A stretch of DNA of 64,000 bases from Microvirga subterranea (GTDB taxonomy: Bacteria; Pseudomonadota; Alphaproteobacteria; Rhizobiales; Beijerinckiaceae): assembly GCF_003350535.1 (NCBI RefSeq), contig NZ_QQBB01000001.1:606727-670726 (forward strand), in the 5' to 3' direction. Below are positions 19,205-28,661 of this stretch, one piece after another. The notes under the pieces were generated by a model. It did not search any database. It saw nothing but the letters and a program-made list of their open reading frames with translations, and was not told where the DNA came from. The translations under genes were made by a program, and so were the position numbers. Positions within the stretch are counted from its first letter, which is position 1. Each line of letters starts with the position of its first letter.

Positions 19205-22200
19205 TCAGATGAAGAAGAAGTCGGATGCGGAGAGGGTCGTGCCCTCACCCTTCTGGAGCTTGAGGGAGGCGATCTCCACCATGGCCTTGGAGCCCGACCC
19301 GTCCTCGTCGAAGTAGAGCTTCTTGGTCCGGGCGTTGTAGATGAAGAAGTCGTCCTTGTCGGCGGCCTTGTCGCCCACCTTGAAGAAGCTCGCCTTCATC
19401 TTCACCGGCTTGTCGAGCGAGGCGCCCTTGTTCTTCAGGGACTTGGCGATGGTCTTGTTGGTGAACGCCGCATCGTCGAAGAAGATGCTGTCGTACTTGG
19501 GCCCGAAGTCGAGGATCTGGTCCTTGCTCTTGTTGGCCAGCGACTTGTTCGGCTTGCCCTTGGCATCGATCAGCTTGGTGTCGAACACGAACGCGTCTTT
19601 GCTCGCCGCACCCTTGCCGCCGGTGAGCTTGTCCTTGCCCTCACCACCCCCGAGCGTGTCGTTGCCGGCCTCGCCCCTGAGCGTGTCGTTGCCGCCCTGG
19701 CCGAACAGCCGGTCGTTGCCGAGCCCGCCCGAGAGGGTGTCGCCCAGCGCCCCGCCCCAGAACACGTCGTGATCGGCGGATCCTGCGGTGAACTCCGGGT
19801 TGATGTCGGCGACGGTGATGACGAGGTCCTTGGTCAGGCTCTCGCCGGTCTGGTCGGTGACCTTGACCTTGATGGTGTGGCGGGCCGCCTGCTCGAAGTC
19901 GAGCCGGAACCCGTTCTCGACCAGGATCTGGTTGCCGACCAGCTTGAACCGCCCGCCGGCCCCGTCGAGGAGTTCGTAGGTGTGCGTGTCCCCGGCTGTG
20001 TCCATGGCCGAGAGCGTGCCCACCAGCTTACCGGAGGCTGCATACTCCTCCGCCGTGCTGGCGCTCAGGACGACATCTGTCGGAGGAGCGTTCACGGGCG
20101 GCGGCTGGTCCGTGTTCTTGGCCGTGATGGTGACGCTGCCGGTGGTGGTCGCCACGCCGTCGGACGCGACGATCTGATAGGCCACGGGATCGTTTTCCGT
20201 CACCTCGAACGACTGGTTCACCAGGATCTGATTGCCATCGATCTTGAACCGGTTGTCCGCGCTCACCGTGCCGCCGCCCGCGAAGGTGTAGGTCACGGTC
20301 TGGCCGTCCGCATCCTTCTCGGCCAGGGTCGTCACGACCGAGTTCGGCGGCGTGCGCTCATCCACCGTGAAGCTGCCGGACGGCGCGGCCGGGGCCCGGT
20401 TCACATTGTTGACGGTGATCGTCACCGTGCCGGGCGTGGTCGCCTCTCCGTCGGAGGCGACGAGGGCGTATGCGACTGGGGCGCTCTCCGTCACCTCGAA
20501 GACCTTGTTGACCTGGATCTGGTTGCGGTCGATCTTGAACCGCTCGTCTGCGCTGATCAGGCCGTTCGAGCCTTCCTTCGCATTGGCGAAGGTGTAGGCT
20601 ACCGGATCCCCGTCATCGTCGTTGGCGCGCAGGGTCGTCACGCCCACACCCACGTCCGAGCGTTCGTTGATGCTGAAATTACCCGATGGTGCCGGCGGCG
20701 GGGTGTTGCTGCCGGGCGCAACGTTCCGGACCGTGATGGTGACCGGGCCGTCGGTGATCAGCTTTCCGTCGGAGGCGTGCACCGTATACGTGACGGTATC
20801 GTCCTCCTCCACGACGAGGGGCTGGTTCACCAGGATCTGATTGCCGACGATCTTGAAACGGCTGTCGGCGCTGACCGTGCCGCCATTCGCGAATGTGTAG
20901 GTGATCGTGTCGCCGTCCTGGTCTTTCTGCGGCAGCGTCGTCACAAGGGTGTTGACGCTTGCACGCTCCCCCACCGTGAAGCTGCCCGACGGCGCGGCCG
21001 GAGCCCTGTTCTCCAGCGCCAGCGTGCCGTCGCTGAACTGCACGATCTCGATGTTGCGCAGGAGGTCCATCCCATCCCTCCCGGCGATCTTGTCGACGAC
21101 CGTGACGGTGCCGTCCTGGTTGCGGATGACGGTGTAGTCCGAGATCGCGCCGGAGAACAGCGCCGTATCCTGGCCCTCGCCACCGTCCAGCGTGTCGTCG
21201 CCCTTGCCGCCCTGGAGCGCATTGCGGCCGGAATTGCCCGTGAGCGTGTTGGCGAGGTCGTTGCCGGTGCCGTCGAGGTTATCGGTGCCGGCGAACTGCA
21301 GGTGCTCCACATGGGCCGTGAGCGTGTAGCTCACCGAGGCGCGGACGGTGTCGATGCCTGCGTCGGCGTGCTCGATCACCCTGTCGCCGGCATCGTCGAC
21401 CACATAGGTGTCATTGCCGAAGGAGCCGGCGAGGAAGTCCGCTCCCTCCTTGCCGTTGAGAACATTGTCACCGTTATTGCCGATGATCGAATTGGCAAGT
21501 TCGTTGCCGGTGCCGTCGAGATCGTCCGTGCCGGTCAGTACCAAGTTTTCTACATTCTGCCAGAGGGCGATGAAGACGGAAGCGAAGACAGTATCGATTC
21601 CGCCATCGGCGCCGGCTTGATCCTCCTGGGTCGAGTCGTTGAGGTCGTCGACGATATAGGTGTCGTCGCCCGCGCCACCCTGCATGAAGTCGCGGCCTTC
21701 GCCCCCGTCCAGGGTGTCGTCCCCGGCATCTCCGATGAGGGCGTCATCGTCGCCGAAGCCGAGAAGATAATCGTCCCCTTCTCCTGCGACGATGAAATCC
21801 GCCGTTTCGCCTCCATAGGCTCGGTCATCTCCGTCGCCGAGGTCGATGGTTCCCGTCGCGACGCCGTCGCGACCGTCGTAGAAGTCATTCCCGTCGTAGA
21901 AGTTCAAATCGCCTTCCATGCGCCCGGTATTGGTGACGGTCTCTCGGCCCGATCCGCCCTCGAAGGCGAGAGTTCCGGTGACGGTTCCGGAATTCGTGAA
22001 GGTCGCGTGGAAACCATCTTCCGTGTAGAGATAGACGGCCTTGTCGCCCCCCTGGATAAAGCCGGTATTCACCAGCCGCACCGGCCCCTTGCCGTAAACG
22101 CCGGTGGAGCCGCCGATGATCTCGCCGTGGTTGAAGACACCATGGCGAGAAGGATCCAAGGCGGCTGTCCCTGCTCCGGAGCCCGTGAACCCTGCGGAGA

Positions 22201-22693
22201 AGTTGAGGTTGATGCCCGTAAAGGAGCCATAGACCGTGCCTGAATTGACGATCTGATTCAGATGCCCATTCGTTTCGGCACGAATTCCGTAATAGCCCGA
22301 AATCAGCCCTGAGTTGAGAATGTAGTTGCTGTCCGACGCAAGAAGGACGCCAGAATTGGTGTTCTGGTTCTGGGGGTTTACCGATTCGGACGCCCGGATT
22401 TGGCCGGAATTGACCAGCGAATTGTCCGTGTTGCTTAGGCTGACTCCGACAAATTCCGCCTCTACGATACCGGAGGCTGAGATTCGGACGGTGCTGTTCC
22501 CGAAGAACAAGACACCTGTTTCTTTGGCATAAACGGATCCATCGACGCTGAGGCGAGCGGCAAAGAAGTCTTCGGTCGTTACTCCAATGCTACCATCAGC
22601 GATGAGCGAGCCGGTCGTCGTCACCACGAGCGCGGGATCCTGATCAACAAGTTCGACCGGAACCGTCTCGATCGTAGAAATGTAGCGCGTCAT
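19205..22693 (-). CDS. Large RTX / cadherin-like secreted protein (type I secretion substrate)
   Basis: A 1162-residue protein without a Sec signal. Residues 1 to about 290 are rich in NSG-type repeats resembling a beta-helix. Two RTX nonapeptide blocks follow (about 290-350 and 385-530, motifs such as GDAGDDTLDGGEG). Then come four tandem cadherin/Ig-like repeats of about 100 residues (about 560-970; three begin with APSGxFxxxER). A third RTX block (about 975-1025) and a C-terminal tail ending DFFFI complete it, as in type I secreted proteins. Calcium-dependent folding outside the cell and an adhesin or surface role are inferred. No type I exporter genes are in the window. The N-terminal coding region is more AT-rich than the rest. 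Confidence 0.88.
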   Translation of the reverse strand: MTRYISTIETVPVELVDQDPALVVTTTGSLIADGSIGVTTEDFFAARLSVDGSVYAKETGVLFFGNSTVRISASGIVEAEFVGVSLSNTDNSLVNSGQIRASESVNPQNQNTNSGVLLASDSNYILNSGLISGYYGIRAETNGHLNQIVNSGTVYGSFTGINLNFSAGFTGSGAGTAALDPSRHGVFNHGEIIGGSTGVYGKGPVRLVNTGFIQGGDKAVYLYTEDGFHATFTNSGTVTGTLAFEGGSGRETVTNTGRMEGDLNFYDGNDFYDGRDGVATGTIDLGDGDDRAYGGETADFIVAGEGDDYLLGFGDDDALIGDAGDDTLDGGEGRDFMQGGAGDDTYIVDDLNDSTQEDQAGADGGIDTVFASVFIALWQNVENLVLTGTDDLDGTGNELANSIIGNNGDNVLNGKEGADFLAGSFGNDTYVVDDAGDRVIEHADAGIDTVRASVSYTLTAHVEHLQFAGTDNLDGTGNDLANTLTGNSGRNALQGGKGDDTLDGGEGQDTALFSGAISDYTVIRNQDGTVTVVDKIAGRDGMDLLRNIEIVQFSDGTLALENRAPAAPSGSFTVGERASVNTLVTTLPQKDQDGDTITYTFANGGTVSADSRFKIVGNQILVNQPLVVEEDDTVTYTVHASDGKLITDGPVTITVRNVAPGSNTPPPAPSGNFSINERSDVGVGVTTLRANDDDGDPVAYTFANAKEGSNGLISADERFKIDRNQIQVNKVFEVTESAPVAYALVASDGEATTPGTVTITVNNVNRAPAAPSGSFTVDERTPPNSVVTTLAEKDADGQTVTYTFAGGGTVSADNRFKIDGNQILVNQSFEVTENDPVAYQIVASDGVATTTGSVTITAKNTDQPPPVNAPPTDVVLSASTAEEYAASGKLVGTLSAMDTAGDTHTYELLDGAGGRFKLVGNQILVENGFRLDFEQAARHTIKVKVTDQTGESLTKDLVITVADINPEFTAGSADHDVFWGGALGDTLSGGLGNDRLFGQGGNDTLRGEAGNDTLGGGEGKDKLTGGKGAASKDAFVFDTKLIDAKGKPNKSLANKSKDQILDFGPKYDSIFFDDAAFTNKTIAKSLKNKGASLDKPVKMKASFFKVGDKAADKDDFFIYNARTKKLYFDEDGSGSKAMVEIASLKLQKGEGTTLSASDFFFI

Positions 22694-22734
22694 TTGAAAT
22701 GCCCCTTAACCCTGAGTAAGGAGCATCATGTAAC

Positions 22735-22740
22735 ATTATA
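22735..22740 (-). promoter_or_regulatory. Candidate -10 element for the RTX gene
   Basis: On the minus strand the sequence reads TATAAT within an unusually AT-rich patch, 42 bases upstream of the RTX start codon; AAGGGG eight bases before the ATG is the ribosome binding site. I see no convincing -35 at the right distance, so this is a weak call. Confidence 0.35.
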
Positions 22741-22902
22741 TAATATCAATGCAATGGGTGAAATGGCGTGCTCTCGACGCACGACACGAATCAAGCTCGG
22801 CAAAACGGACACCTAGACCATTCGTCCTAGGCCATACGACAGAGGCGAACCCGGCCAAGCAGCCCACATTCTACCAGACGTGGTCTGTTCGAGAACGAGC
22901 TC

Positions 22903-23583
22903 TCACCCGCACCGGATCGTCGATATCCGCTCCGGCATGTCGGCAACCGCCGGCTCGAACTCGCCCGTCTCCGGGTTGCGCACCATCAGGACGCCCGAGG
23001 CCACGCCGAAGAAGGCGCCGTGGAGCTGGAGCTTGCCGCGCTCCACCAGGATGCGCACGCACGGGAAGGTCATGAGGTTGCGCAGGCTGTGCTCGATGGC
23101 CGCGAGCTCGAGCTTTCCCACGTATTCGTCGAGGCTGCCCTGGCGCGGGCCGAGGCGCTCGGCCGCCGGGGCGATCAGGGTCATCCAGCGGCCGATGAAG
23201 TCGCCGGGCGACAGGGGCGCGGTGTCGTCCGCGAAGGCCCTGACGCCGCCGCAGCGGGCATGGCCCAGGATGACGATGTGCTTCACCCGCAGGGCCTGGA
23301 CGGCGAATTCGAGCGCCGCCGAGGTGCCGTGGTATTCGCCGCCGGTCTCGTAGGGCGGCACCAGGTTCGCCACGTTGCGCACCACGAAGAGCTCGCCCGG
23401 GCTCGCGTCGAAGATCACCTCCGGCGAGACCCGGCTGTCGCAGCAGCCGATCACCATGATCTCCGGCGACTGCCCTTGCTCGGCGAGCGATTCGTAGCGG
23501 CCCTTCTCGCGGGGAAAGCGGTCGCCCAGGAAGGAGCGGTAGCCCTCGGTCAGGCGTGCAGGGAAGGGGCCGGAGTGAGTCAT
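22903..23583 (-). CDS. Beta-class carbonic anhydrase
   Basis: Zinc enzyme interconverting CO2 and bicarbonate. The 226-residue protein has the zinc ligands C48 (CCDSR), H108 and C111 (GHARCGG) and the catalytic D49-R51 pair. I selected the ATG at 23581-23583; the longer frame lacks family sequence. It stands alone between the RTX gene and a NUDIX gene, and no concentrating or urease genes are nearby, so a housekeeping role in bicarbonate supply is likely. Confidence 0.96.
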   Translation of the reverse strand: MTHSGPFPARLTEGYRSFLGDRFPREKGRYESLAEQGQSPEIMVIGCCDSRVSPEVIFDASPGELFVVRNVANLVPPYETGGEYHGTSAALEFAVQALRVKHIVILGHARCGGVRAFADDTAPLSPGDFIGRWMTLIAPAAERLGPRQGSLDEYVGKLELAAIEHSLRNLMTFPCVRILVERGKLQLHGAFFGVASGVLMVRNPETGEFEPAVADMPERISTIRCG

Positions 23584-23661
23584 GAGCGTGATCCTCGGTA
23601 TCCGAAACGATGCAGCAGGCCTTCCTATCGGACCATTCGTCCGGGCTGGCAAGCAGCCTTC

Positions 23662-24159
23662 TCAGGCAAGAACGATCGGCAGGGACGGGAGTTCGCCGGC
23701 CAGGACGCGGCGGGCGAGGCCGATAATCCCGCGCGGCTCCACCACCTCGTCGGCCGCCTCCAGGGCATCGAGGCTCCACCAGCGCACGTCGAGCACCGGG
23801 TCGTTTTCGGTTTCGGCCAAGCGGGCCGTGTCTACCGCCGCCGACGGCAGCCGGACGGGAAAGTAGCGCTCCCGCGCGAAAACCACGCGGCGGAACAGGG
23901 TCAGGTCGGTCTCGCGCCGGCCGATCCAGGGGCCCGGGACCGTGCCGGCGACGCCGATCTCCTCCTCGAGCTCGCGCACCAGGGCCGCTTCGTGCGTCTC
24001 CCCGGGCTCGAGGCCGCCGCCGGGCGTGAACCAGAAGCGGCGCAGGCCCGGCCGGGCCGGGTCCACGTCGCGGGAGGCTTCGTAAGCGATGAGGAGCAGG
24101 CGGCCCGCCGGATCGAGGACCAGGCCGCGGGCGGTGTCGCGCGGCGGCAGCCCGCTCAC
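23662..24159 (-). CDS. NUDIX hydrolase
   Basis: A 165-residue protein with a complete Nudix box (GGGLEPGETHEAALVREL, then EEEIG), so it should cleave a nucleoside-diphosphate-linked substrate; the substrate is unknown. The GTG start at 24157-24159 overlaps the stop of the upstream dehydratase gene (GTGA), giving a three-gene operon DUF429, dehydratase, NUDIX. A longer frame from 24204 would start inside the dehydratase gene and is less likely. Confidence 0.88.
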   Translation of the reverse strand: MSGLPPRDTARGLVLDPAGRLLLIAYEASRDVDPARPGLRRFWFTPGGGLEPGETHEAALVRELEEEIGVAGTVPGPWIGRRETDLTLFRRVVFARERYFPVRLPSAAVDTARLAETENDPVLDVRWWSLDALEAADEVVEPRGIIGLARRVLAGELPSLPIVLA

Positions 24160-25094
24160 GCCGCCACCTCGGCGAGCCGGGCCAGTTCCACGTTGGCGCC
24201 GCACAGCAGCACGCCGACCCGCTCGCCCGCCTTCGGCCTGTAGGCGCCCGACAGCAGGGCCGCGAGCGCCGCCGCGCCGCCGGGCTCCGTGGCGATGCGC
24301 CAGTCGCGCCAGAGCAGGCCCTGCGCGTCACGGATGGCGGCGTCCTGCACCAGGGCCACGTGATCCACGGTCTCGCGGCAGATCCCGTAGACGAGATCGC
24401 CGATGTTGCGGGCGCCGAGCGAATCGGCCGCGACCGAATCCACATCCACGTCGACGGGCCGGCCGGCTTCCAACGCCGCATGGAGGGCGCGCGAGCCTTC
24501 GGGCTCCACGCCCACCACCTTGACCCGGTCCTTCCACCAGCTCGCGATGCCGCTGATGAGCCCGCCGCCACCGACTGCGACCAGAACCGTGTCGAGGGGA
24601 GGGGCGTCCTCCTCCCATTCGAGGCCGACCGTGCCCTGGCCGATGACGGTCGACTCGGCCCCGAACGGGTGCACGCGCAGCGCGCCACTCTCGGCCACGT
24701 AGAGGTCGCAGGCCTCCTGCGCGTCCGCATAGCGCGCGCCGCCGATCACCACCTCCGCCCCGTGGGAGCGGATGACCGCGATCTTCGCCGGGCTCGAGAT
24801 CTCGGGCACGAAGATGCACGCCTTGAGGCCCAGTTGCTTCGCCGCATAGGCCACGGCCGCGCCGTGGTTGCCGCCCGACGCCGCCGCGACGCCGGCTTCC
24901 GTCACCTTCTGGCTCAGCAGGGTGTTGAAGGCGCCGCGGGTCTTGAACGAGCCCGCATGCTGCAGGAACTCCAGCTTCAGGCTCACCGGGCCGTCATGGC
25001 CGAAGGCCGACGGCAGGGTCCAGGCCGGCGTGCGGCGGATGTGCGGGGCGATGCGGGAATGGGCGTCTTGGATGTCGGCGCGGGAGATGATCAT
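24156..25094 (-). CDS. Threonine/serine dehydratase-like PLP enzyme
   Basis: A 312-residue fold-type II PLP protein without a regulatory ACT domain. The Schiff-base lysine is K51 in HAGSFKTRGA, the phosphate-binding glycine loop is VGGGGLISG, and SGGNHG is present. Family members deaminate threonine or serine, and some are racemases or act on hydroxyaspartate; the exact substrate cannot be told. Both ends overlap neighbours by four bases (ATGA with DUF429, GTGA with NUDIX). Confidence 0.9.
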   Translation of the reverse strand: MIISRADIQDAHSRIAPHIRRTPAWTLPSAFGHDGPVSLKLEFLQHAGSFKTRGAFNTLLSQKVTEAGVAAASGGNHGAAVAYAAKQLGLKACIFVPEISSPAKIAVIRSHGAEVVIGGARYADAQEACDLYVAESGALRVHPFGAESTVIGQGTVGLEWEEDAPPLDTVLVAVGGGGLISGIASWWKDRVKVVGVEPEGSRALHAALEAGRPVDVDVDSVAADSLGARNIGDLVYGICRETVDHVALVQDAAIRDAQGLLWRDWRIATEPGGAAALAALLSGAYRPKAGERVGVLLCGANVELARLAEVAA

Positions 25095-25828
25095 CGGGGG
25101 CGGTGGGTCCAGATGGCGACGGGCAGGCCGTGGGCGTCACGGCCGGGCGGGTCGGGGAAGGATTGCCCTCCACCTGTCGCCAGATCGAGGGCCACGGTCA
25201 ACCCCGCAAGCGCATCGATCAGGTCGTCCTCGCCCGCGCCCGGAGGAGGGGTGGCCTCCGTGAGGGCAGACGGGAGACCGGCGGATGCCAGGAGCGCGCG
25301 GCGCAGCGCCAAGCCCGGACAATAGAGCCTGCTCTTCACCTTCTTGGGCTCGGTGAGCGGCCGCCGCCCGTTGAGCGACCAGAAGGCGAGCTCCGGGTGC
25401 ACCTCGAAGAGGCGCGGGACCAGATCGGCCCGGGCGCGCAGCAGGGCGTCGATCTCGCGGATCTTCGGAAACAGGTTGAAGCCCTGGCGCGAGACCTTTC
25501 GCGGCGGGTCGGACGTGTCCAGCGCCAGCGCGCAGGCCTCGCCGTAATCGCCCGCATGGACGGCGGCGCGGGAGGGAATCGCGAAGACCGAGGATTGCCG
25601 CGCGCCGAGGAGGGGCCGCACGAGCTGCTCGGGCATCCGGCCGGAGCCCGAGATGCGCTCGGGCAGGCCGATCGGCATGTCGACAGCGATGAAAGCAGGC
25701 GCCTCCGGGCCGTCCAGGATCTCCGCGATGCTCCGCGCGATGCGCAAGGAAGCCGAGGCTGGCTCGCCCACCCGCATCAGCGCCGCCATCCAGCCTGCCC
25801 GGCATCCGTCGATCCCCGCAACCCACAT
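25091..25828 (-). CDS. DUF429 protein, RNase H-like fold
   Basis: A 245-residue soluble protein that begins with the DUF429 signature VAGIDGCRAGW and contains AVDMPIGLP and VHPELAFWSLNG. The family is predicted to be an RNase H-like nuclease, with acidic residues near D7, D50 and E214-D216; activity is not established here. It is the first gene of an operon with the dehydratase and NUDIX genes and is divergent from the CoA-ester lyase gene. Confidence 0.88.
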   Translation of the reverse strand: MWVAGIDGCRAGWMAALMRVGEPASASLRIARSIAEILDGPEAPAFIAVDMPIGLPERISGSGRMPEQLVRPLLGARQSSVFAIPSRAAVHAGDYGEACALALDTSDPPRKVSRQGFNLFPKIREIDALLRARADLVPRLFEVHPELAFWSLNGRRPLTEPKKVKSRLYCPGLALRRALLASAGLPSALTEATPPPGAGEDDLIDALAGLTVALDLATGGGQSFPDPPGRDAHGLPVAIWTHRPR

Positions 25829-25904
25829 GAAGCCGCCAGCCCCGTCTTTTCGTTTGCGGCGGCAGCATACGGGCCCTTAAATCGGCGCGACAGAGGAGGA
25901 CAGC

Positions 25905-26792
25905 ATGACCCCGATCCGCCCCCGCCGTAGCGCCCTCTACATGCCGGCCTCCAACGCCCGCGCTCTCGAAAAAGCCCGGACCCTGCCGGCCGACGCGGTG
26001 ATCTTCGACCTTGAGGACGCCGTCGCGCCGGACAGGAAGGAGCTGGCGCGGGACCAAGCCTGCGCGGCCGTGCGGAACGGCGGCTACGGCGCCCGCGAGG
26101 TGGTGATTCGCATCAACGCCCTCGACACCCCCTGGGGCGAGGCGGATCTCGCGGCCGTCGCGCAGGCCGCGCCGGACGCGGTGCTGGTGCCCAAGGTCTC
26201 GTCCGCGGAGACCCTCGCGGCCGTCGGCATGCGGCTTCGCCGCCACGGCGCGCCGGAGCGCACCCGGGTCTGGGCCATGATCGAGACGCCGCTCGCCGTG
26301 CTGAAGGCGGAGGAGATCGCCAGCTCAGCCCTCGACGTGGATTCGCGCCTCGCCTGCTTCGTGCTCGGCACCAACGACCTCGCCAAGGAGACCCGGGCGC
26401 GTCTGCTGCCGACGCGCGCCGCCATGATGCCCTGGCTGATGCAGGTGCTCGCGGCCGCCCGCGCCTACGGGGTCGACGTGCTCGACGGGGTCTACAACGA
26501 TCTTTCCGACGAGGCGGGTTTCCGGGCCGAATGCGAGCAGGGCCGCGATTGCGGCTTCGACGGCAAGAGCCTCATCCACCCGAACCAGATCGCGGTCGCC
26601 AACGAGGTCTTCGGGCCCACACCCGGCGAGGTCGCGGCCGCCCGCGCAATCGTGGAGGTCTTCGAGCGGCCGGAGAACGCCGACAAGGGCGCCGTGGCGG
26701 TGGACGGCCGCATGGTCGAGCGGCTCCACGCCGAGATGGCCAAGCGGATGCTGGATCTGGCGGAGGCGATCGAGAAGCTGGGGCGCGGGTAA
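25905..26792 (+). CDS. HpcH/HpaI-type CoA ester lyase (CitE/malyl-CoA lyase-like)
   Basis: A 295-residue protein of the CitE-like aldolase superfamily. Motifs are RSALYMPASN at the start, the metal-binding FDLEDAV, the Arg-containing VVIRINAL and a late GKSLIHPNQI. Related enzymes cleave malyl-CoA, methylmalyl-CoA or citramalyl-CoA, or act as thioesterases on them. The substrate is not evident, and no glyoxylate or ethylmalonyl-CoA genes are adjacent. GAGGAGG precedes the ATG. Confidence 0.9.
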   Translation: MTPIRPRRSALYMPASNARALEKARTLPADAVIFDLEDAVAPDRKELARDQACAAVRNGGYGAREVVIRINALDTPWGEADLAAVAQAAPDAVLVPKVSSAETLAAVGMRLRRHGAPERTRVWAMIETPLAVLKAEEIASSALDVDSRLACFVLGTNDLAKETRARLLPTRAAMMPWLMQVLAAARAYGVDVLDGVYNDLSDEAGFRAECEQGRDCGFDGKSLIHPNQIAVANEVFGPTPGEVAAARAIVEVFERPENADKGAVAVDGRMVERLHAEMAKRMLDLAEAIEKLGRG

Positions 26793-26797
26793 CGCCG

Positions 26798-27010
26798 TCA
26801 CTCCGTGAGCTGGCGCGCCTCCTCGGGCAGCATGATCGGGATGCCGTCGCGGATCGGGTAGGCGAGCTTGACCCGGCGGCTGATCAGCTCCTGGCGGACC
26901 GGGTCGTAGTCGAGGGATTCCTTGGAGAGCGGGCAGACCAGCAGCTCGAGGAGCTTGGGGTCGATGCGCGTCGCCTCCACGGGCTGCGGCTGGGGCGTGT
27001 CGTCGGTCAT
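26798..27010 (-). CDS. Trm112/YcaR-family small protein with degenerate zinc site
   Basis: A 70-residue protein matching the Trm112/YcaR family ([14 protein letters not shown], then [19 protein letters not shown]). The E. coli relative has paired cysteines (CPVC and a later LIC); here only one Cys remains (CPLS and LIS), so zinc binding is probably lost. Family members serve as small activators of methyltransferases and other partners. It follows the Lon-N gene at eight bases. Confidence 0.88.
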   Translation of the reverse strand: MTDDTPQPQPVEATRIDPKLLELLVCPLSKESLDYDPVRQELISRRVKLAYPIRDGIPIMLPEEARQLTE

Positions 27011-27018
27011 GGGCAATC

Positions 27019-27690
27019 CTACTGCATGGTCGAATCGGAGCCGGAGCCGCTGCGGGCCAGCTCGATCTCGGTCAGGGCGATCAGCACCTCGGCGCGCTTC
27101 TTGAGGTTCGGGGCCTCGAGCAGGGCCTGCTTCTCGCGCACCCCGAACGGGCTCATCATCGAGAGCGCGTTGACGAGGGCCTCGTTCGGCGCCTCCTCGA
27201 TACCCTGCCAGTCGACCCGCACATGGGCGGCCTCGACGAAGTCGCGCAGGGCCTTCACGACCCCCGCCCGGTCAACCTCGTTCTCGCCCGCCCGGGCGGT
27301 GAAATCGGCCTCGAACGGCTCGAAATCCACCCGGCACTGGCGGTAGAGGGTCGTGGTCGGCATCTCCTCCGCGACGTGGAAGCGCGCGATGCCGACCAGC
27401 GTGATCAGGTAGCGGCCGTCGCCGGTCTCGGCGAACTGGGTGATGCGGCCCGCGCAGCCGACTCGATAGAGCCTCGGCACCGTCGCCGAGCCGCCGCCGT
27501 CGGCGTCGGGCTGGACCATGCCGATGATCCGGTCGGCCTTGAGGGCGTCATCCACCATCGCCAGGTAGCGCGGCTCGAAGATGTTGAGGGGCATCTGGCC
27601 GCGCGGCAGCAGGAGGGCCCCGGGAAGCGGAAAAACCGGAATGACCGCAGGGCAATCCCCAGGTCCTCGGTAAACCGCGTTCATTCCCAT
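27019..27690 (-). CDS. LON peptidase N-terminal (substrate-binding) domain protein
   Basis: A 223-residue protein with the Lon N-terminal domain only: [27 protein letters not shown] near the start (split motif), GCAGRI in the middle, and a C-terminal helical part with [15 protein letters not shown]. It lacks ATPase and protease domains, so it is a stand-alone binding protein of unknown clients. GGAGA precedes the ATG. It lies in a run with a YbbN-like thioredoxin and the Trm112-like gene, a set I recall as conserved in alphaproteobacteria. Confidence 0.92.
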   Translation of the reverse strand: MGMNAVYRGPGDCPAVIPVFPLPGALLLPRGQMPLNIFEPRYLAMVDDALKADRIIGMVQPDADGGGSATVPRLYRVGCAGRITQFAETGDGRYLITLVGIARFHVAEEMPTTTLYRQCRVDFEPFEADFTARAGENEVDRAGVVKALRDFVEAAHVRVDWQGIEEAPNEALVNALSMMSPFGVREKQALLEAPNLKKRAEVLIALTEIELARSGSGSDSTMQ

Positions 27691-27717
27691 GCCGATCTCC
27701 CAAACGGTCGAGCGGCG

Positions 27718-28623
27718 TCAAGCGAACAGGATCGAGGAGAGCCTCCGCCGTCCTGCAACCGTCATCTCGTCCATGGGGCCCCAGGCCTCGAAGAACTGGA
27801 CGAGTTGCTTGCGTGCGCCGTCCTCGTTCCAATTGCGGTCCCGGCGGATGATTTCAAGGAGGTGATTGGCAGCTTCTTCGCGCCGGTTGCGGGCGTTCAG
27901 GGCGATCGCCAGGTCGAACCGGGCCTGGTGGTCGAGCGGGTTGGCCTCGACCTTGCGCTGCAGGTCCGCGATGTCGCCGAGCGACCCCGCCTGCTCGGCA
28001 AGCTCGATGGCGGCGCGCGCTCCCAGGATCGCCGGATCCTTCGCCTTGGCGGCGGGCGCGGCGTCGAGCAGGCGCTTGGCGCCGTCAATATCGCCCAGCT
28101 CGATGTGCAGCTTGGCCAAAGCCGCGAGCGCGGCGGCGTTTTCGGGATCCTGCGACAGGATTGCGGCGTAGAGCTCGGCCGCGCCGCCCGCGTCGCCCTC
28201 CTGCGCGAGGCGGTCGGCCTCGGCCAGGAGCTCCTCGGCGGCGCTCGGGCCCAAGGGGCCGACGAGGCGCTCGATGAAGGCCTTGATCTGGCTCTCGGGC
28301 AGGGCGCCCATGAAGCCGTCCACCGGCTGGCCGCGCTGGAACGCGAATACCGCCGGGATTGACTGCACGCCGAGCTGGCCGGCGATCTGCGGATGCTCGT
28401 CGATGTTCATCTTGACGAGCTTCACCTTGCCGCCGGCGGCCCGCACGGCCTTCTCCAGCACCGGCGTGAGCTGCTTGCAGGGGCCGCACCAGGGGGCCCA
28501 GAAATCGACGAGCACCGGCTGCTTCATGGATTCGGCCAGCACGTCCTGGCGGAACGCGGCGGTGGTCGTGTCCTTCACGAGGTCGTCGGACGGCGTTGCG
28601 GGGGAGGGGGTGTCGGAAAGCAT
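27718..28623 (-). CDS. YbbN/CnoX-like thioredoxin with TPR tail
   Basis: A 301-residue protein: a thioredoxin domain (about 14-125) with WCGPC (C46, C49), followed by helical TPR-like repeats to the end. This is the CnoX/YbbN architecture, a holdase chaperone that hands clients to GroEL and DnaK. E. coli YbbN lacks the second Cys; here CGPC is intact, so redox activity is likely. GAGGAT lies just before the ATG. The gene heads the group with Lon-N and Trm112-like proteins. Confidence 0.92.
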   Translation of the reverse strand: MLSDTPSPATPSDDLVKDTTTAAFRQDVLAESMKQPVLVDFWAPWCGPCKQLTPVLEKAVRAAGGKVKLVKMNIDEHPQIAGQLGVQSIPAVFAFQRGQPVDGFMGALPESQIKAFIERLVGPLGPSAAEELLAEADRLAQEGDAGGAAELYAAILSQDPENAAALAALAKLHIELGDIDGAKRLLDAAPAAKAKDPAILGARAAIELAEQAGSLGDIADLQRKVEANPLDHQARFDLAIALNARNRREEAANHLLEIIRRDRNWNEDGARKQLVQFFEAWGPMDEMTVAGRRRLSSILFA

Positions 28624-28661
28624 GCGATCCTCGAAAGGCAATCGTGACAGGAACTCTCCCT

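Noticed and set aside
19620-21800. Periodic repeated DNA that might suggest a CRISPR array or tandem repeat locus
   Set aside because: The periodicity comes from RTX nonapeptides and ~300-base cadherin-like repeats within one long open frame; there are no short identical repeats with unique spacers.
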